Below, piece after piece: positions 34,851 through 45,962 of a stretch of 64,000 nt of DNA (positions are counted from its first letter, which is position 1; every line of letters begins with the position of its first letter). Made by a program: the position numbers and the translations under genes. Origin of the DNA: Maratus speciosus (Eukaryota; Arthropoda; Arachnida; Araneae; Salticidae); NCBI GenBank assembly GCA_963932465.1, contig OZ010800.1, positions 96,243,307 to 96,307,306 of the forward strand, written 5' to 3'. Under the pieces are notes generated by a model. It was given only the letters and a program-made list of their open reading frames with translations, ran no database searches and was not told the DNA's origin.

Positions 34851-36621
34851 CCCTACTGAGAAAATAATTGTTTATTAATCAAGTTTTAATTAATTGAAAG
34901 AAAAATAAAAACACAGGTCGCTTATAAATCTTTTCAAAAATCATGTCAGGCATGTTTCATATTTTTTTTTATTAAAAATTAATCTGAAAATGTGCCAGAA
35001 AATTTCGAGTTGTTGAGTATGGAAAAATATTTTTTTAATATCGCCTTAACATGATTCTGATAAAACCAGCTATTTTATAAAAAGGAAATAAAAACTCGTC
35101 AACAGCAGACAGATAAAACTGTTAAAGTGGATTTATATCTAATAATGATTTAGTTTTTGTTGGTGAAATTAGTATACTTAACTTCGAAATCTACCTCTGC
35201 CTGTAGGCCGGGCCGGCAGGGATTTTTTTATTTAAAATCTTTAGATGAAAAAGCAATTACAAATACAACATAAACTGTAATACTGAAAAAGAAATAATAA
35301 AATTGTAAGCAAATATTACTACAGTAGAAGTTCTTTAATCCGGCATGTTCGGGACCACAGCCATGCCAAATTAGCGATTTTGCCGGATTATTGAATGTCA
35401 ATGCATTTTTTTTGTGTTCACCTACATTATCAACATGTGCAAATTGTATAAATATCTGACAAATACTATTTTATATTTCGTCATTCTAACAAGTGTGACC
35501 ATTGAAGAAAAACATAGAATACAAACTTAAAATCCAGTTATTTAATATATACTGTATATGTACAATGAAGTAACAAATTAATATAAACATTAAATTTTTA
35601 AAAAGTCTCTGATATCATGTTGCTTCCACGATTTGAATTTCTTCTTCAAAAAATCATTACAGATTATACACAGATTTATGTGTTCAGCAGCCAGGCTCGA
35701 AACTACGGCCGGGGCTCTGCCCCAGAGCCCCAAACTGATGGTTAAAAAATTATTGTATTTTAATTTCTAATCTAACTTTCTACCCAGCAGCTAGCTAAAA
35801 GTTAATAATTAAAGAAATCCATTAAAGTGCAAGAGTAAATGTTTTTGTGTGTCTGTTCATATACTCCATACGCTTCACATGCAAAAGCAGCTCTAGAGCA
35901 GAATGTAGAGTCGAATGTGTCATGTCACGCCAGGTGTCTACCGAATGATGAGTCAAGTGCAGGCTGGGACTTGTAGTGAGCTAGTACTATTCATGATGAT
36001 TCATTTGTTTGCTAACTGCTCATCAATATCGGACTGTCAGTGCAGTTGAGAGTCACATAGTAGTAGTGATAGTATGTGTGTAGTTTATTACTTAGTCTTA
36101 CTTTGCTTGTGTTGAGATAATAGTTTATATTATGATGAAACAAAGTCGGCACCAGTCAAGTGGAAATACAAAAAGAGACTCAAAAAAGAAGAAACTTGGA
36201 GGCTGCAAAAAGTTCAAAGAAGTTATCAACATGGCTGGACAGCGGAAACCACCCAACAGGGAATGGTGATAAGAAAGGTATGCATGGTTTGCTTTATTCA
36301 GTGTGATGTGTAATTCATGTAAAAATAGTACATAGTCAAACTTGAATAATTCAAAATCGTGCATAATTCAAATGTTTCTGTCGGTCCCTTGATATCCTTA
36401 TAAAACACAATCAGTGGTGGATTAAGCACTCAAGAGGCCCCAGGCGCAATTAAATTTTGAGGCCCCTCCAAATATTTTTGGTACCACTATAGTGTGCATT
36501 TTTTAGTTTTACAATTAGAATTACTGAAAGCATATGTTGTTAATTCCACACGATATTCTCTCCAATTGGAATATTAAGTTCAAATTATTTTCTATTGAAT
36601 ACTAATAAAATATTGAAAGTA

Positions 36622-37620
36622 CAGTACAGGACCTATTATCCGGAATCCTCGGGACCGAAGGCTTTCCGGATTTTGGAATTTTCTGGATTTCGGGTCCTCC
36701 CGAATATGAAAAAAAATCGCGGGAAGAACGCAAATTTCATCAAAGAATCACAAAAAAACACAAATTTCTTCAAAGGATCCCCCCCCCCCCCCCCCCCCGC
36801 AATTTCGTCAAAAGATCGCAAAAAAATCCACAAATTTCGTCATAAGATCATGAAAAAAACTGCAAATTTGTCAAAAGATCGCGAATAAAACCGGAAATTT
36901 CGTCAAAAGATAGAAAAAAAAATTTCTTCAAAGAAATCGCGAAAAACACGCAAATTTAGTCAATGGATCACGGGAAAAAAAACGCAAATTTCGTCAAAAT
37001 CTCGGTAAAAAACCCCGCAAATTTCGTCAAAAGATAGCAAAAAATATTTGTTCAAAGGATCACAAAAAACCCCTCAATTTCGTCAAAAGATCGTATACAA
37101 ACGAGAATTTCGTTAAAAGATCGCGGAAAAAACTCATAATTAGTGCAGAGGAGCCCTCCCCCCACACTTCTGTAAACTTTGCTGTGAATTTCAGAATTTT
37201 TTTTTTTTTTTACTCAGAATCACCCCTGATTCAAGTAACACAGTTGTGTAGCCATAATATTTTGTCAAAGTGAGAGAGAGAGGATGTGAAATATCTGATG
37301 ATTTTTTAAAAAACGAATTGTAATATAAATTTTAAACTAAAATTTGACAAAAAAAATTATTTTTTTCTAATTTCGGGGGGGGGGGGGGGGGGGGGGGTGA
37401 CAACCGTGTTCCCCCATCACTGATGTAGCATATTTTAGTGCTTACACATTGCAACACAATAGACCAAAAAAAATTACTAATCTGTAAAATTTTCGAAAAA
37501 TTTCAAAAATTGCAAAATTTTAGTAACAATTTACAAATTTAGGAAATTTTCAAAAAAAAAATTTTTCCAGATTTCGGGTCCTTCCGGATTTTGGAATTCC
37601 GGATAATGGGTCCTGTACTG
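36622..37620. mobile_element. 999-bp TA-target MITE
   Basis: TA (36620-36621; 37621-37622) flanks CAGTACAGGACCTATTATCC and, from the right, CAGTACAGGACCCATTATCC. Ends resemble the MITE at 20020-20506, which has the same CAGTA-AGAACC plan. The interior is a minisatellite plus C and G homopolymers (36780-36798 and 37375-37397). Confidence 0.85.
36720..37140. repeat. Minisatellite, ~33-bp unit, inside the MITE
   Basis: Repeats 'caaatttcgtcaaaagatcg' with A-rich spacers about a dozen times. Reverse-complemented it resembles the array at 28620-29200. The open frames over it are by-products. Confidence 0.75.
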
Positions 37621-38157
37621 TATTTCTCATTCATTATATTATCATAATTTTTAGAGCTACATTTTTATTTAGCTTTTATTTTGAAAATTAATACATTCTA
37701 TTTACTAAACTATCACTTCATTCTATCATTCTAAACAAATGTGTTTTTCACAAATAGGATTTTCTCTTATCAATACATATTTCCTTTTTTTTTCTCCAGT
37801 AAAGTTCTTGGTAAATCTTTTAAATAATTACTGAGTAATATCTAAGAAACATTTTAGGAATACAAAATCATATATTTTATTTAAACTATCAATTATAATT
37901 AATCAGTTAAAATTAATTGTAAAAACTATTAATTAAGAAATAAGGCGACACACTGACTATTTTACATTAGTCGGATTTGAAACATTTTTGAGTCGGCCAA
38001 TTTTGCCTTTTGCCCTTCCAAAACTTTTCTTTCGCTACGGCCCTGGATATATACTTCTGTATATTCTATATTTTCAAAAAATTTTACAAACAGCAAAAAA
38101 TCAAAAGTGTTAAGTAATTTCCTAATTATATAATAGTCGACCACAGTTCGCTGTCAT

Positions 38158-38403
38158 CAAGCTATCCAGATGTTTGCACAGTGTGCATCATGTATTTGAC
38201 TGTTCCTGTGACTGTATCTAAGGCTGTACGATCATTTTCTAAGCTTAAATTGATCAAAAATTACTTGAGAAGTACAATCGCTCAAGGAAGACTCAATAGC
38301 TTTGCTTTCAGCTGAGAATGACCAAGCTCAACAAATGAACTTTGACAAAGAAACTGATGAATTTGCTTCTTTGAAAGTTAGAAAACAAATGTTTAAGAAA
38401 TAA
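38158..38403 (+). pseudogene. hAT transposase C-terminus (dimerisation region), frameshifted
   Basis: A frame with YPDVCTVCIMYLTVPVTVSK, then RSFSKLKLIKNYLRSTIAQG, resembles the hAT C-terminal dimerisation domain, where L-x-L-P-V-T-x-x-x-x-E-R-S-F-S-x-L-K is the hallmark, especially of ZMYM1-like hAT proteins. The usual glutamate before RSFS is changed (KAVRSFS). A one-base shift near 38300 moves the frame to LLSAENDQAQ and FASLKVRKQMF, ending at a TAA at 38401-38403. The rest of the transposase, including the catalytic region, is missing, replaced by insertions and deletion. Not functional. Confidence 0.75.
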
Positions 38404-38630
38404 TCAAATGTAGCTAATCTTTAATCTTTTCAATCTACACTACTTTCCATGCATCAGTTACAGATTCCTTGTCTTTTAAGCAAAGTATCCATTTTAACAA
38501 ACTTAGTTTACATCTATTGTAAACTAAGTATCATCTTTAATCTTCCTTAAACTTTTATTTAGAAAAGCAATATTTTAAATTATCAATTAAAAGTTTTCTG
38601 TTAGTTTAATCTAGTTCTAAATAATGACTA

Positions 38631-39004
38631 ACTAAAATGTAATTTTTTATTATTATTATTATTCCCATTCATTTGAATAAAAATTATGTAAGTTTATGTA
38701 AGGCGTTTTCTGTACTATAGCTTCCTCATGCCATTAAATTGATTTCATTCTTGTTATAGGCATTTTCAATAAAAAATTACGATAGTATTTCTGTATTTGT
38801 ACTAAAAAATTAAACTTACTAAAATGTAATTTTTTATTATTATTATTATTCCCATTCATTTGAATAAAAATTATGCAAGTTTATGTAAGGCGTTTTCTGT
38901 ACTATAGCTTCCTCATGCCATTAAATTGATTTCATTCTTGTTATAGGCATTTTCAATAAAAAATTACGATAGTATTTCTGTATTTGTACTAAAAAATTAA
39001 ACTT
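38631..39004. repeat. Recent 187-bp tandem duplication
   Basis: 'actaaaatgtaattttttat' starts at 38631 and 38818. The copies look identical except for one base (tatgtaag versus tatgcaag). It lies in the hAT's 3' part. Confidence 0.9.
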
Positions 39005-39623
39005 ACTATTTACTGTTTTAAGTTTTTTATGTTAACAACAATGTAGCGAATATTTTACCATGTATTTTTAATGTGTGATTTTATAAATTTTTAATAAACA
39101 TAAGCTCTTTTTAGGAATTGTACTTTTGTAAGTATTTTGCTTTGGTATTATTCACTTTATTCTTTTTACAACTGTACACAATGAATATTTAATTCCCAAA
39201 ACTTGCATCATAAAAATAATCAATTTAATAATTTTTTAATTGTATAAGCTAGATAAATACTTGAACATTTGGCTTAGTGAGCCTTTTGTAGCTAGTTTTG
39301 TTACCATTGCATGGACAAACAGATATAAACAAATGTTTGTCGAATTGGAATAAACCCCTCATGCATATAAAAAGAAAGAAACATTGAGGGGTCTCATTAT
39401 GAAGTTTCGTCCCGGGGCCTCCAAGTTTATAGTTACGGCCCTGTCAGCAGCATTGTAGCTTTTGTTTGATTAGGCAAATTTTGTGAATGTATATAATGCA
39501 TCAGAAGCCTGTTTCCAAGAGACTTTAGATTCATCTGCCACAGATCCTTCTTCATCCGATTCCACCTCTTGAACCTTCTTGTGGGTGCTTGCATCCTAAT
39601 GATCCCAATAAACAGTGGTCGTA

Positions 39624-39656
<33 letters not shown>

Positions 39657-39769
39657 TGGGCTCGCGTGCTGGATTATAGAATGTGCCAAATCATTGAATG
39701 CCAGACGAAAGAGCTTCTACTGATTAGGTTTTTTTTTTAAGTACCATCCAGCAAATTTATTTTCTAATA

Positions 39770-39944
39770 GAGTAAAGCCTATTTATAATGGAATCTTACA
39801 ATAAACGGGAAAAAAAAAGCTCCAGCTCCCCCCCCCCCCCCCCCCAAAAAAAAATGCTATTATGATTTGTTCTAATTTAAATAACTTGCATAAAACGGAA
39901 TTTATCACTGGTCGTTTTCATTTCCGTCTAAGCAGGTTTTATTG
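39770..39944. mobile_element. 175-bp TA-target MITE
   Basis: TA at 39768-39769 and 39945-39946. Ends GAGTAAAGCCTATTTATAAT and, from the right, CAATAAAACCTGCTTAGACG are a diverged CAGTAAAACC-type inverted repeat. A C run at 39829-39845 lies inside. Confidence 0.55.
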
Positions 39945-39949
39945 TATCT

Positions 39950-40110
39950 TACTTCTGGTGGGCTCGTAATAATATTCTGAAATGAACCTGAAATTTGTAT
40001 CGCATGTCCGTACAGAGGGGGGTAGAGATGATGCAAATACCAGGGACGAATTTTGACACAACAAATCTTATCAAATCGGGAGTTTCTGATAAGGGAGACA
40101 AAATTACTTT
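39950..40110 (+). repeat. Head fragment related to the element at 32521
   Basis: 'ctcgtaataatattctgaaa' through 'ccgtacagaggggggtagag' parallels 'ccgtaatattcttaagtgaa' through 'ccatacagaggggggaaagg' at 32550-32610. The copy is truncated at both ends. Confidence 0.5.
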
Positions 40111-41121
40111 AACGTCATGAGAACATTTTGTAAACTTCTTGCTGCTGTTTAAATTCGCATTTCTAATACAGTGCTTTGCAGAAATTGCATGTTTCACTCA
40201 AAGTCGCTTCAGTTATGCCCCGGAACATTTAAATCAGTAATTTGGATTTCAAAAGCAACGCGCGCATGATACGGTTATTAAACCTATTTTGGCAAACGCT
40301 TATGCTCTGTGTTTAACGGTGTTCTCGATCCAAGCTAGTTCGATTTTCTCTTCATAATTCGGCTTCTTCTTCACTTCATTTGCCAAGATCTTTTACGGGC
40401 ATTTCAAATAATATTTTGAAGCTCCATAATTGCAGCGAAAGAGTGAAACGTAAATAAACCTGATCGCCCTAAATCCTACCAAAGGACTTTTACACAATAA
40501 CCAATGATGAGATGCGTTTCTCGGGCATTGCCAATAAACAATAACAAGTAATCGCGATTTCTGTGCCATGTAGGTTAGCGTAATATATATAGATTATGCA
40601 TTAATAATTATTTATTTGACCTTTACTTTTAATAATCTAATCATTTTTTAAATTATCTTTATTTTTATTATTTTACTTTAATACTTTATTATTTCACTTA
40701 TTAATTTTAATATATTGAAAGCATCCATGATAATTTCGATTGTATTATTACATTCAAATCACTGTTTAAAAAATGTAAACAAAGCAATGACCAGAAATCT
40801 GTAATATTCTAAAATCTGCACAACCTCTGGTCCCCAGCTGTGCAGATTTAATGGAGTCTACTGTACAAGAAAAATAAAATATGGAAAATATTGCCTTCAT
40901 CTAGTACTATAATAATATTCTGGTCTGCCTTGTTGCAACCTTTGCCAAACACATGACAGACGCAGTTTTATCATAATAATTTTTAAGGTTTACCTATGTT
41001 ACCGAATACAAGGATAATTTGTATTTTAAAATTAAGTTTAAATAGTGTTACTATGGAAAAACCTTCACAGTACCTTCGGCAAAACAGTTTATAAATTGTG
41101 CGTTCATATCATTTTGCATAG

Positions 41122-42303
41122 ACTAGGGGGCTCTGCCCCCTACGAGCTACGCTCGCCAACCCCCATTCAGACATCCCAAGATTCAAAAAGCACGCTAATT
41201 TGATCGGCTTTAAAAAGATTAAATTACTAATTTTAAAAAAACAGTGGCTATCTCTCTGTAAACGGGTTTCCATTCATTTTCTTTTGATCGGGGATTTTTA
41301 AGACCAAATTAGCTGCTGTTAAGAGATACAATGGCTGTTTTCTTCTTTGATTAAAAAAAAATTAGTTAAAAATTTGAAAATAAGCTAATGTAAAATGAAT
41401 TCAGTAAACAGTGTCATTCTCTCCCAGTATTTTTTAACAATGCTATAAGAAAGTCTTTTAAATAAGTCATTTTAAATCTGACGTAATTTTTACCAGTTTT
41501 CTTTCTCTTATTAATAATCACATGAAAATACTTTTGTTGTTAGAAAGGAATTATTATTTGCCCTGTCTTAGAATTCACAACAATAGTTCAAAAGATTATC
41601 TCAAAATATTAAATATTTCATGCAAATATATTTTAAAATTTAAACTGCTTTGCATTATTATTTGACCATTTTAAATATGTCAATATTTCCTCCATTTACG
41701 ATTTTTAATTCATAATAATGAATTTTTTATTTTAACATTTTCTTTGTCTTTCAAAATTCAAGTGTAAATATAGTTCTTATGACGTAATTTTCAATATTTT
41801 CCTGTTTTTAACATGTAATCATTTAATTCTAATTTGAAAGTTTTTTTTTCTGTTTATAATAGCCATGTGTATGTAAATACATTTTTAATTTGAAGGAAAT
41901 ATTATTCTTTGCACTGTTTTAAAAATTGGCAACAATTTAAAATATGCCCTTTTCTAAAATATGTAAAAAATATCTCTCGAAATGATGAAAATTTGAATTT
42001 AAAATGGAAAAAAATCCTCAAAAAATTAATCAAATTAAAAAAAATAAATGCGGTCTGCACACTGGTAACTTCTAATGTTTAAAATGATCTAAAAATGATT
42101 AAATTCCTATGTATAGTTTTTCTTGTATAAAACTTTTTAATGGAACGATTTTGACGAACTTTAACATTAAAAATCTCTTAAAATAATTATTCGATTTGAA
42201 AACTGTCTGCGCCATCGTTTTTATCCAAAGATTTCTCTATTATACTACCGATTTTCATATTTTTGTGTGCAACAGTTTTTTTAATATTAACGAAGAAAGA
42301 CCA
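41122..42303 (+). repeat. CTAG-headed dispersed repeat, copy B
   Basis: ACTAGGGGGCTCTGCCCCCT forms a perfect 5-bp GC stem right after CTAG, then ACGAGCTACGCTCGCCAACC. Co-linear with copy A at 2207-3496 to the end. Reverse-complemented, the hairpin stands directly before CTAG, which resembles a Helitron 3' terminus, though closer to the end than is canonical. No coding frame. Confidence 0.65.
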
Positions 42304-43837
42304 TGATTAAGCATTCAAATGGATGCCGATCTACTGGGAATATCTTCGCAGATTTTCACTGGTCCACTTCCAAATCGTTACTTTTTTTTATATAGGGTCA
42401 CCCGGGGTAATTCCTGGTCAGCAAGTTTCTGGGGTAATTCCTGGTCACAGTCCTTTTTATGTTTTAAGAACGCTTCACCAAAATGAAAAAAAAACATAGA
42501 GGTACTCTGAACTATCCTCATTGGAATTTATTACTTAATTATGAGTTTATTGTTTATTTATTTTGAAAAAAAAAATCTTTTTGTAATGGCTTGTTAAATT
42601 TCTGTAAAACAACATTGGTCTTAGTCATGATACATTTTTACAAAGATCGTTGTCACAACTCAAATTTTAAATATTTTTCTTTTCTTTCTTTTTTGTTCAG
42701 TTACCAACTACTTTAGCTATTAGAAAATAGTCTTGAAATTTTTCATACTATTTTAAATAATTTACAGAAGTTGGTCAAATATTGCCCCATGTATATGGGG
42801 TAAATCTTGGTCACTGGGGTAATTCCTGGTCAATGTTTTTACCATCATTTAATTCCTTTTTATTGTCATATTTAGTGATTTTTATTTTCACAAACCCTTT
42901 GAGAATTAACTGCAACCACACTGTTCACCACATTTTAGTTAATTGTGGTTCTTAATAAAGTAGAGTCACCCGTGGTAATTCCTGGTCACTGAGTTTCTGA
43001 GTTAATTCTTGATCATTTTCGCTTTTGTTATAAAAATAACAACTTATGAAACTGTAAAAAATCTCAAAGATACTTTGAATCCTTTGCTTAGAAATATATG
43101 CCTTAATTATTCATTTAGTTGAAATTAAATATTTAAAAAAAATTTATGTTCAAAACTGCTACTCGAATTTCTGCAAAACATCGATCTTGATTGTTACACA
43201 TTTTACAACAGATCATTGTCATTCTTGCAGTTTTAATTATTTTATTTCAACTAATCACATATCACAGTCTTTTAAAAAATATTATAAAATTTTCCTCTAC
43301 TATATTAAATACTTTTAAAAGCAGAAAACAGTAAGTGCTCAGAGAATAAGACACACTCTATGACTGAACAATTTAAGTAAAAATAATATCTCATTGCAAA
43401 ATGCCAAAATGGTGCAGAAAAATATACATAATGCAATAGAGGAACCTAATTATTATGCTGTGTATTATATTAAAGGTATGTATTGAAACTTTCTTGAAAG
43501 GGAGCCGAAAACTTCAGTTGGCCTAGAAGCAAAATAAAATTGATAACAATCATTCAGTTATATTTCCTATGGACCAATAAATTTGCAAGTTATTAATAAA
43601 TCCAATTCACAATGGATACTAATGAAGTAATAAATACTGCTTATAAATGTTGTAAAAACGCATAAAAATTCTTTGGCTAATTAATGTTTTGTAAAATGTA
43701 CAAGAGTCTTTTACACATCAAATAACTTAGTATTTATGCCCAAAACAAAATCTATGCTTTATTATTCCATGATTATGAGATGAACAAAACTTTTAGAAGG
43801 TTGATTCCACTTATTTTATTACTCAGTCATAAAAAAA

Positions 43838-44636
43838 ATCCCTACCGGCTCGGGCCTACAGGCGGAGGTAGATTTCGAAGTTAAGTACTAAATTAACCAA
43901 CAAAATTTAAATCAAGATTAGAGATAAACCCAGTTCCTCCACTAAGAATGAGCTCTAGGGAGCTAAACATTTTGTGAAAATTCTAATATACACGAATACA
44001 CACACGCATGCATATGGAATAGGTTTAAAAAATAGCTAAAGCAAATTCAGAGAACCTCAAAGTGATAAATAAGTTAATATTTCCATAGTCGGGTTTTTAT
44101 CATGTTTTAATACGTTTCTTCAAACTCACATGACGTTACATATTCACCTGCTGAGGTCCATTTTATTTCCAATATGACGCAATATTTTGTTGTTGTTTTT
44201 TAATTCGTCAAACTATTTATTTCATTTTGAGTTTTCATGCAGAAATCTTGCTCTAGGAAACTTATGACGTAATATTCAATTTGTTTTCAATTCGTCAAAC
44301 TATTTATTTTATTTAATTTTTCACGTGAAATTCTCGCAAAAGAAAAGCAATTGTTGTGGTGAGAATTTTTTATTGCTTTTTTTTTAATTGTTGGCAACTG
44401 CAATAACGAAAAATATTTATTTTTTTCTGTTATTGTTGTGTAAGAGCTGATTTTATCGGAATCATGTTAAGATGGTATTCAAATTTTTGAACCCTCCCCA
44501 TTTCCATTCCCTTGGTCCGATTTTACCCATTTTCAATCCCCGCCGAGATATTAGCCATCTCAAAGTTGTTGGCGAGTTTGAAGACGATCCGTGCATAATT
44601 GCGACTTTTATCGTGCGGACAAAATTTAGTACATAC

Positions 44637-44683
<47 letters not shown>

Positions 44684-44830
44684 TTTTAGGTGGGGGTGGT
44701 TTTGGGTTCCTGGGGTCCTATAATGAAAAGTTATGAAGGAATTTTTCAAAAGTCACACCATGGTAACGACTGCAATAGGTAGTATTTCTTACGAAATCTA
44801 CCTAAAATTAACTGTACTACTTAATTTACA
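43838..44830 (-). repeat. Inverted, head-truncated copy of the 32.5-kb element
   Basis: On the minus strand it starts with 'agttaattttaggtagattt' (matching 32690) and ends with 'ggcggaggtagatttcgaag' and 'tccctaccggctcgg' reversed (matching 35180-35224). It lacks the CTAG head and the 1077-bp duplication. A TA microsatellite (44644-44679) occupies the same internal place as in the other copy. Confidence 0.65.
44632..44679. repeat. CATA/TA microsatellite
   Basis: (ACAT)n followed by (AT)n. The overlapping open frames on both strands with IYIYIYIY come from this tract. Confidence 0.95.
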
Positions 44831-45082
44831 TGAAAAAGGATGCTGACCAATAATTACCCCAGAAGTGACCAAGAATTACCCCATGTCCGGGGTAATTCTT
44901 GGTCATTTAAAAATTATATTTATTTTAATTATAAGTGCATATATATTTAAGTAAGCATTTTATAATATAGCCATCAGAGGGGGCTTATTCCACAAAAAAA
45001 TTGTTAACAATACCTTTAATAGTTTTTATAATAATTGGATGTTGATGCTTTTTGGCCAGGAATTACCCCGGGTGACCCTATA

Positions 45083-45960
45083 CAGTAAAACCTCCATAAC
45101 GGACACTCCCGAATAGCGGACACTCCCGAATAGCGGACACCTCTATTTAATGGACAGTTTTCCTATCCCAACTCCCAAAACCTAATTTTTTGTATGTTTA
45201 ACCTCTAAATAACGGACATTCTGAATAGCGGACAGTAATTTTGGCGATAAAGGATGAAAAATTATTTTTTAAAGAGAAAAAAAATGGGGAAAAAAGTAAA
45301 AAGCCTCTAAATTTATGAATTATTGATATTTATGAATTTATTAATGTCACAAATTTTGTGACCACAGATGTAGTGGGTGGGTTGGGAAAAATCCCCCTCC
45401 CCCCCCACGCCACGTCCGAGAAAGAAAACGTCACTTCTTGAAAGATTTAGAATTTTCTCCTGATTAATGTCTAGAAGTGCAAATTTCTTGGTCCTCAGAA
45501 ATCCTACATACATCATTTTCTCTTTCATTTTAAATGCGCGTAAGATAACTTCGTTTACAATTGGCATGAAACTTCAGGACAGATAATACGTTGACTAGTA
45601 TTTTTTTATTATTATTATACCCAAAGATGATTCAGAAGGATTAAAACTACTGACAGAGTTAAAACTTCACTTCAAAAAACAAATTACAAGTAATCGGAAT
45701 AAAAAGCAAACTTTTGTAACAGATTTTTTTTGTAAGAATGTAATTAACAGTGAATAAAGTTATGTACAATTTTATTTTATTTTTACTGCTTAAAAAACAA
45801 TTTTAATTTCTGATTAATCATATAATAGAGGTTGTAGGACATATAAAAGTCAATTAATGAAGCATTAAGCTTTTCTTAGAAATTTTTGAATCTCTGATAT
45901 TTTCCCAATAGCGGACAGTTTCCGCGCTCCCGAGGTGCCCATTATTTAGAGGTTGTACTG
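45083..45960. mobile_element. 878-bp TA-target MITE (Tigger type)
   Basis: TA at 45081-45082 and 45961-45962; ends CAGTAAAACCTCCATAACGG and, from the right, CAGTACAACCTCTAAATAAT. 'aatagcggaca' recurs near both ends. It inserted into the TA at the exact right border of the preceding element. No coding frame. Confidence 0.85.
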
Positions 45961-45962
45961 TA

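Larger units (their letters stand above)
32521..35236 (+). repeat. CTAG-headed dispersed element with internal tandem units
   Basis: Begins CTAGCTGACCCACCCAGCGT and ends near 'aggccgggccggcagggatt' at 35205-35224. ATCTTTA at 32514-32520 and 35237-35243 may be a target duplication. The part 'ttttaggtagatttcgta' to the microsatellite, and the end block 'cttcgaaatctacctctgcc', also occur inverted at 43838-44830. Internally there is a 1077-bp duplication. No coding frame. Confidence 0.6.
35692..39443 (+). mobile_element. hAT transposon with transposase remnants
   Basis: A perfect 8-bp target duplication TCAGCAGC at 35684-35691 and 39444-39451. Ends are CAGGCTCGAAACTACGGCC and, from the right, CAGGGCCGTAACTATAAACT. 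Inside are a possible 5' exon at 36132-36280 (SGNTKRDSKKKKLGGCKK, followed by a GT), a C-terminal transposase remnant (38158-38403), a hAT-like end at 36412 (CAGTGGTGGATTAAGC) with a possible partner ending at 38045, a 999-bp MITE and a 187-bp duplication. Confidence 0.85.
35322..39722. mobile_element. Tigger-type element enclosing a hAT
   Basis: Left end CAGTAGAAGTTCTTTAATCC after TA (35320-35321). The right end at 39722, reverse-complemented, begins CAGTAGAAGCTCTTTCGTCT, and both have a following GGCAT/GGATT block. The base pair after the right end is AT, not TA, so the target duplication is imperfect. The interior is mostly the hAT at 35692-39443. Confidence 0.65.
32117..40863. mobile_element. 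Tigger/pogo-type composite, 8.7 kb
   Basis: TA at 32115-32116 and 40864-40865 flanks CAGTAGACTCCCTCAAATCC on the left and, reverse-complemented from the right, CAGTAGACTCCATTAAATCT. These are pogo-type inverted ends. Almost all of the interior is later insertions: a CTAG-headed element (32521-35236), another Tigger-type element (35322-39722) that encloses a hAT, and a short MITE (39770-39944). The empty site is preserved in the paralogous repeat at 47.2 kb. Confidence 0.8.
32085..41039 (-). repeat. Dispersed repeat copy 1, interrupted by the 8.7-kb composite
   Basis: Two pieces, 40864-41039 and 32085-32116, read on the minus strand align in order with copy 2 on the plus strand (46621-46773 plus 47181-47250). 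Copy 2 is uninterrupted at the TA where the composite 32117-40863 sits, so it shows the empty site. In return this copy is uninterrupted where copy 2 carries a foldback MITE. Confidence 0.7.
42391..45082. mobile_element. Non-autonomous element with GGGGTAATTCCTGGTCA repeats
   Basis: Ends TATAGGGTCACCCGGGGTAA at 42391 and its exact complement up to 45082; about 27 bp of nearly perfect inverted repeat with TA at the borders. The motif GGGGTAATTCCTGGTCA and variants recur in direct orientation at about 42404, 42432, 42810 and 42974, and in inverted orientation at 44856-44880, 44888 and 45058. No transposase. A copy of the 32.5-kb element lies inverted within it at 43838-44830. Confidence 0.75.

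Noticed and set aside
36412..38045. Complete nested hAT
   Set aside because: Both ends look hAT-like (CAGTGGTGG and CAGGGCCGTAG) but the 8-bp flanks AACACAAT and GATATATA do not match, so I left it as a possible remnant.
44462..44749. Frames with IYIYIYIY
   Set aside because: Translation of the TA microsatellite.
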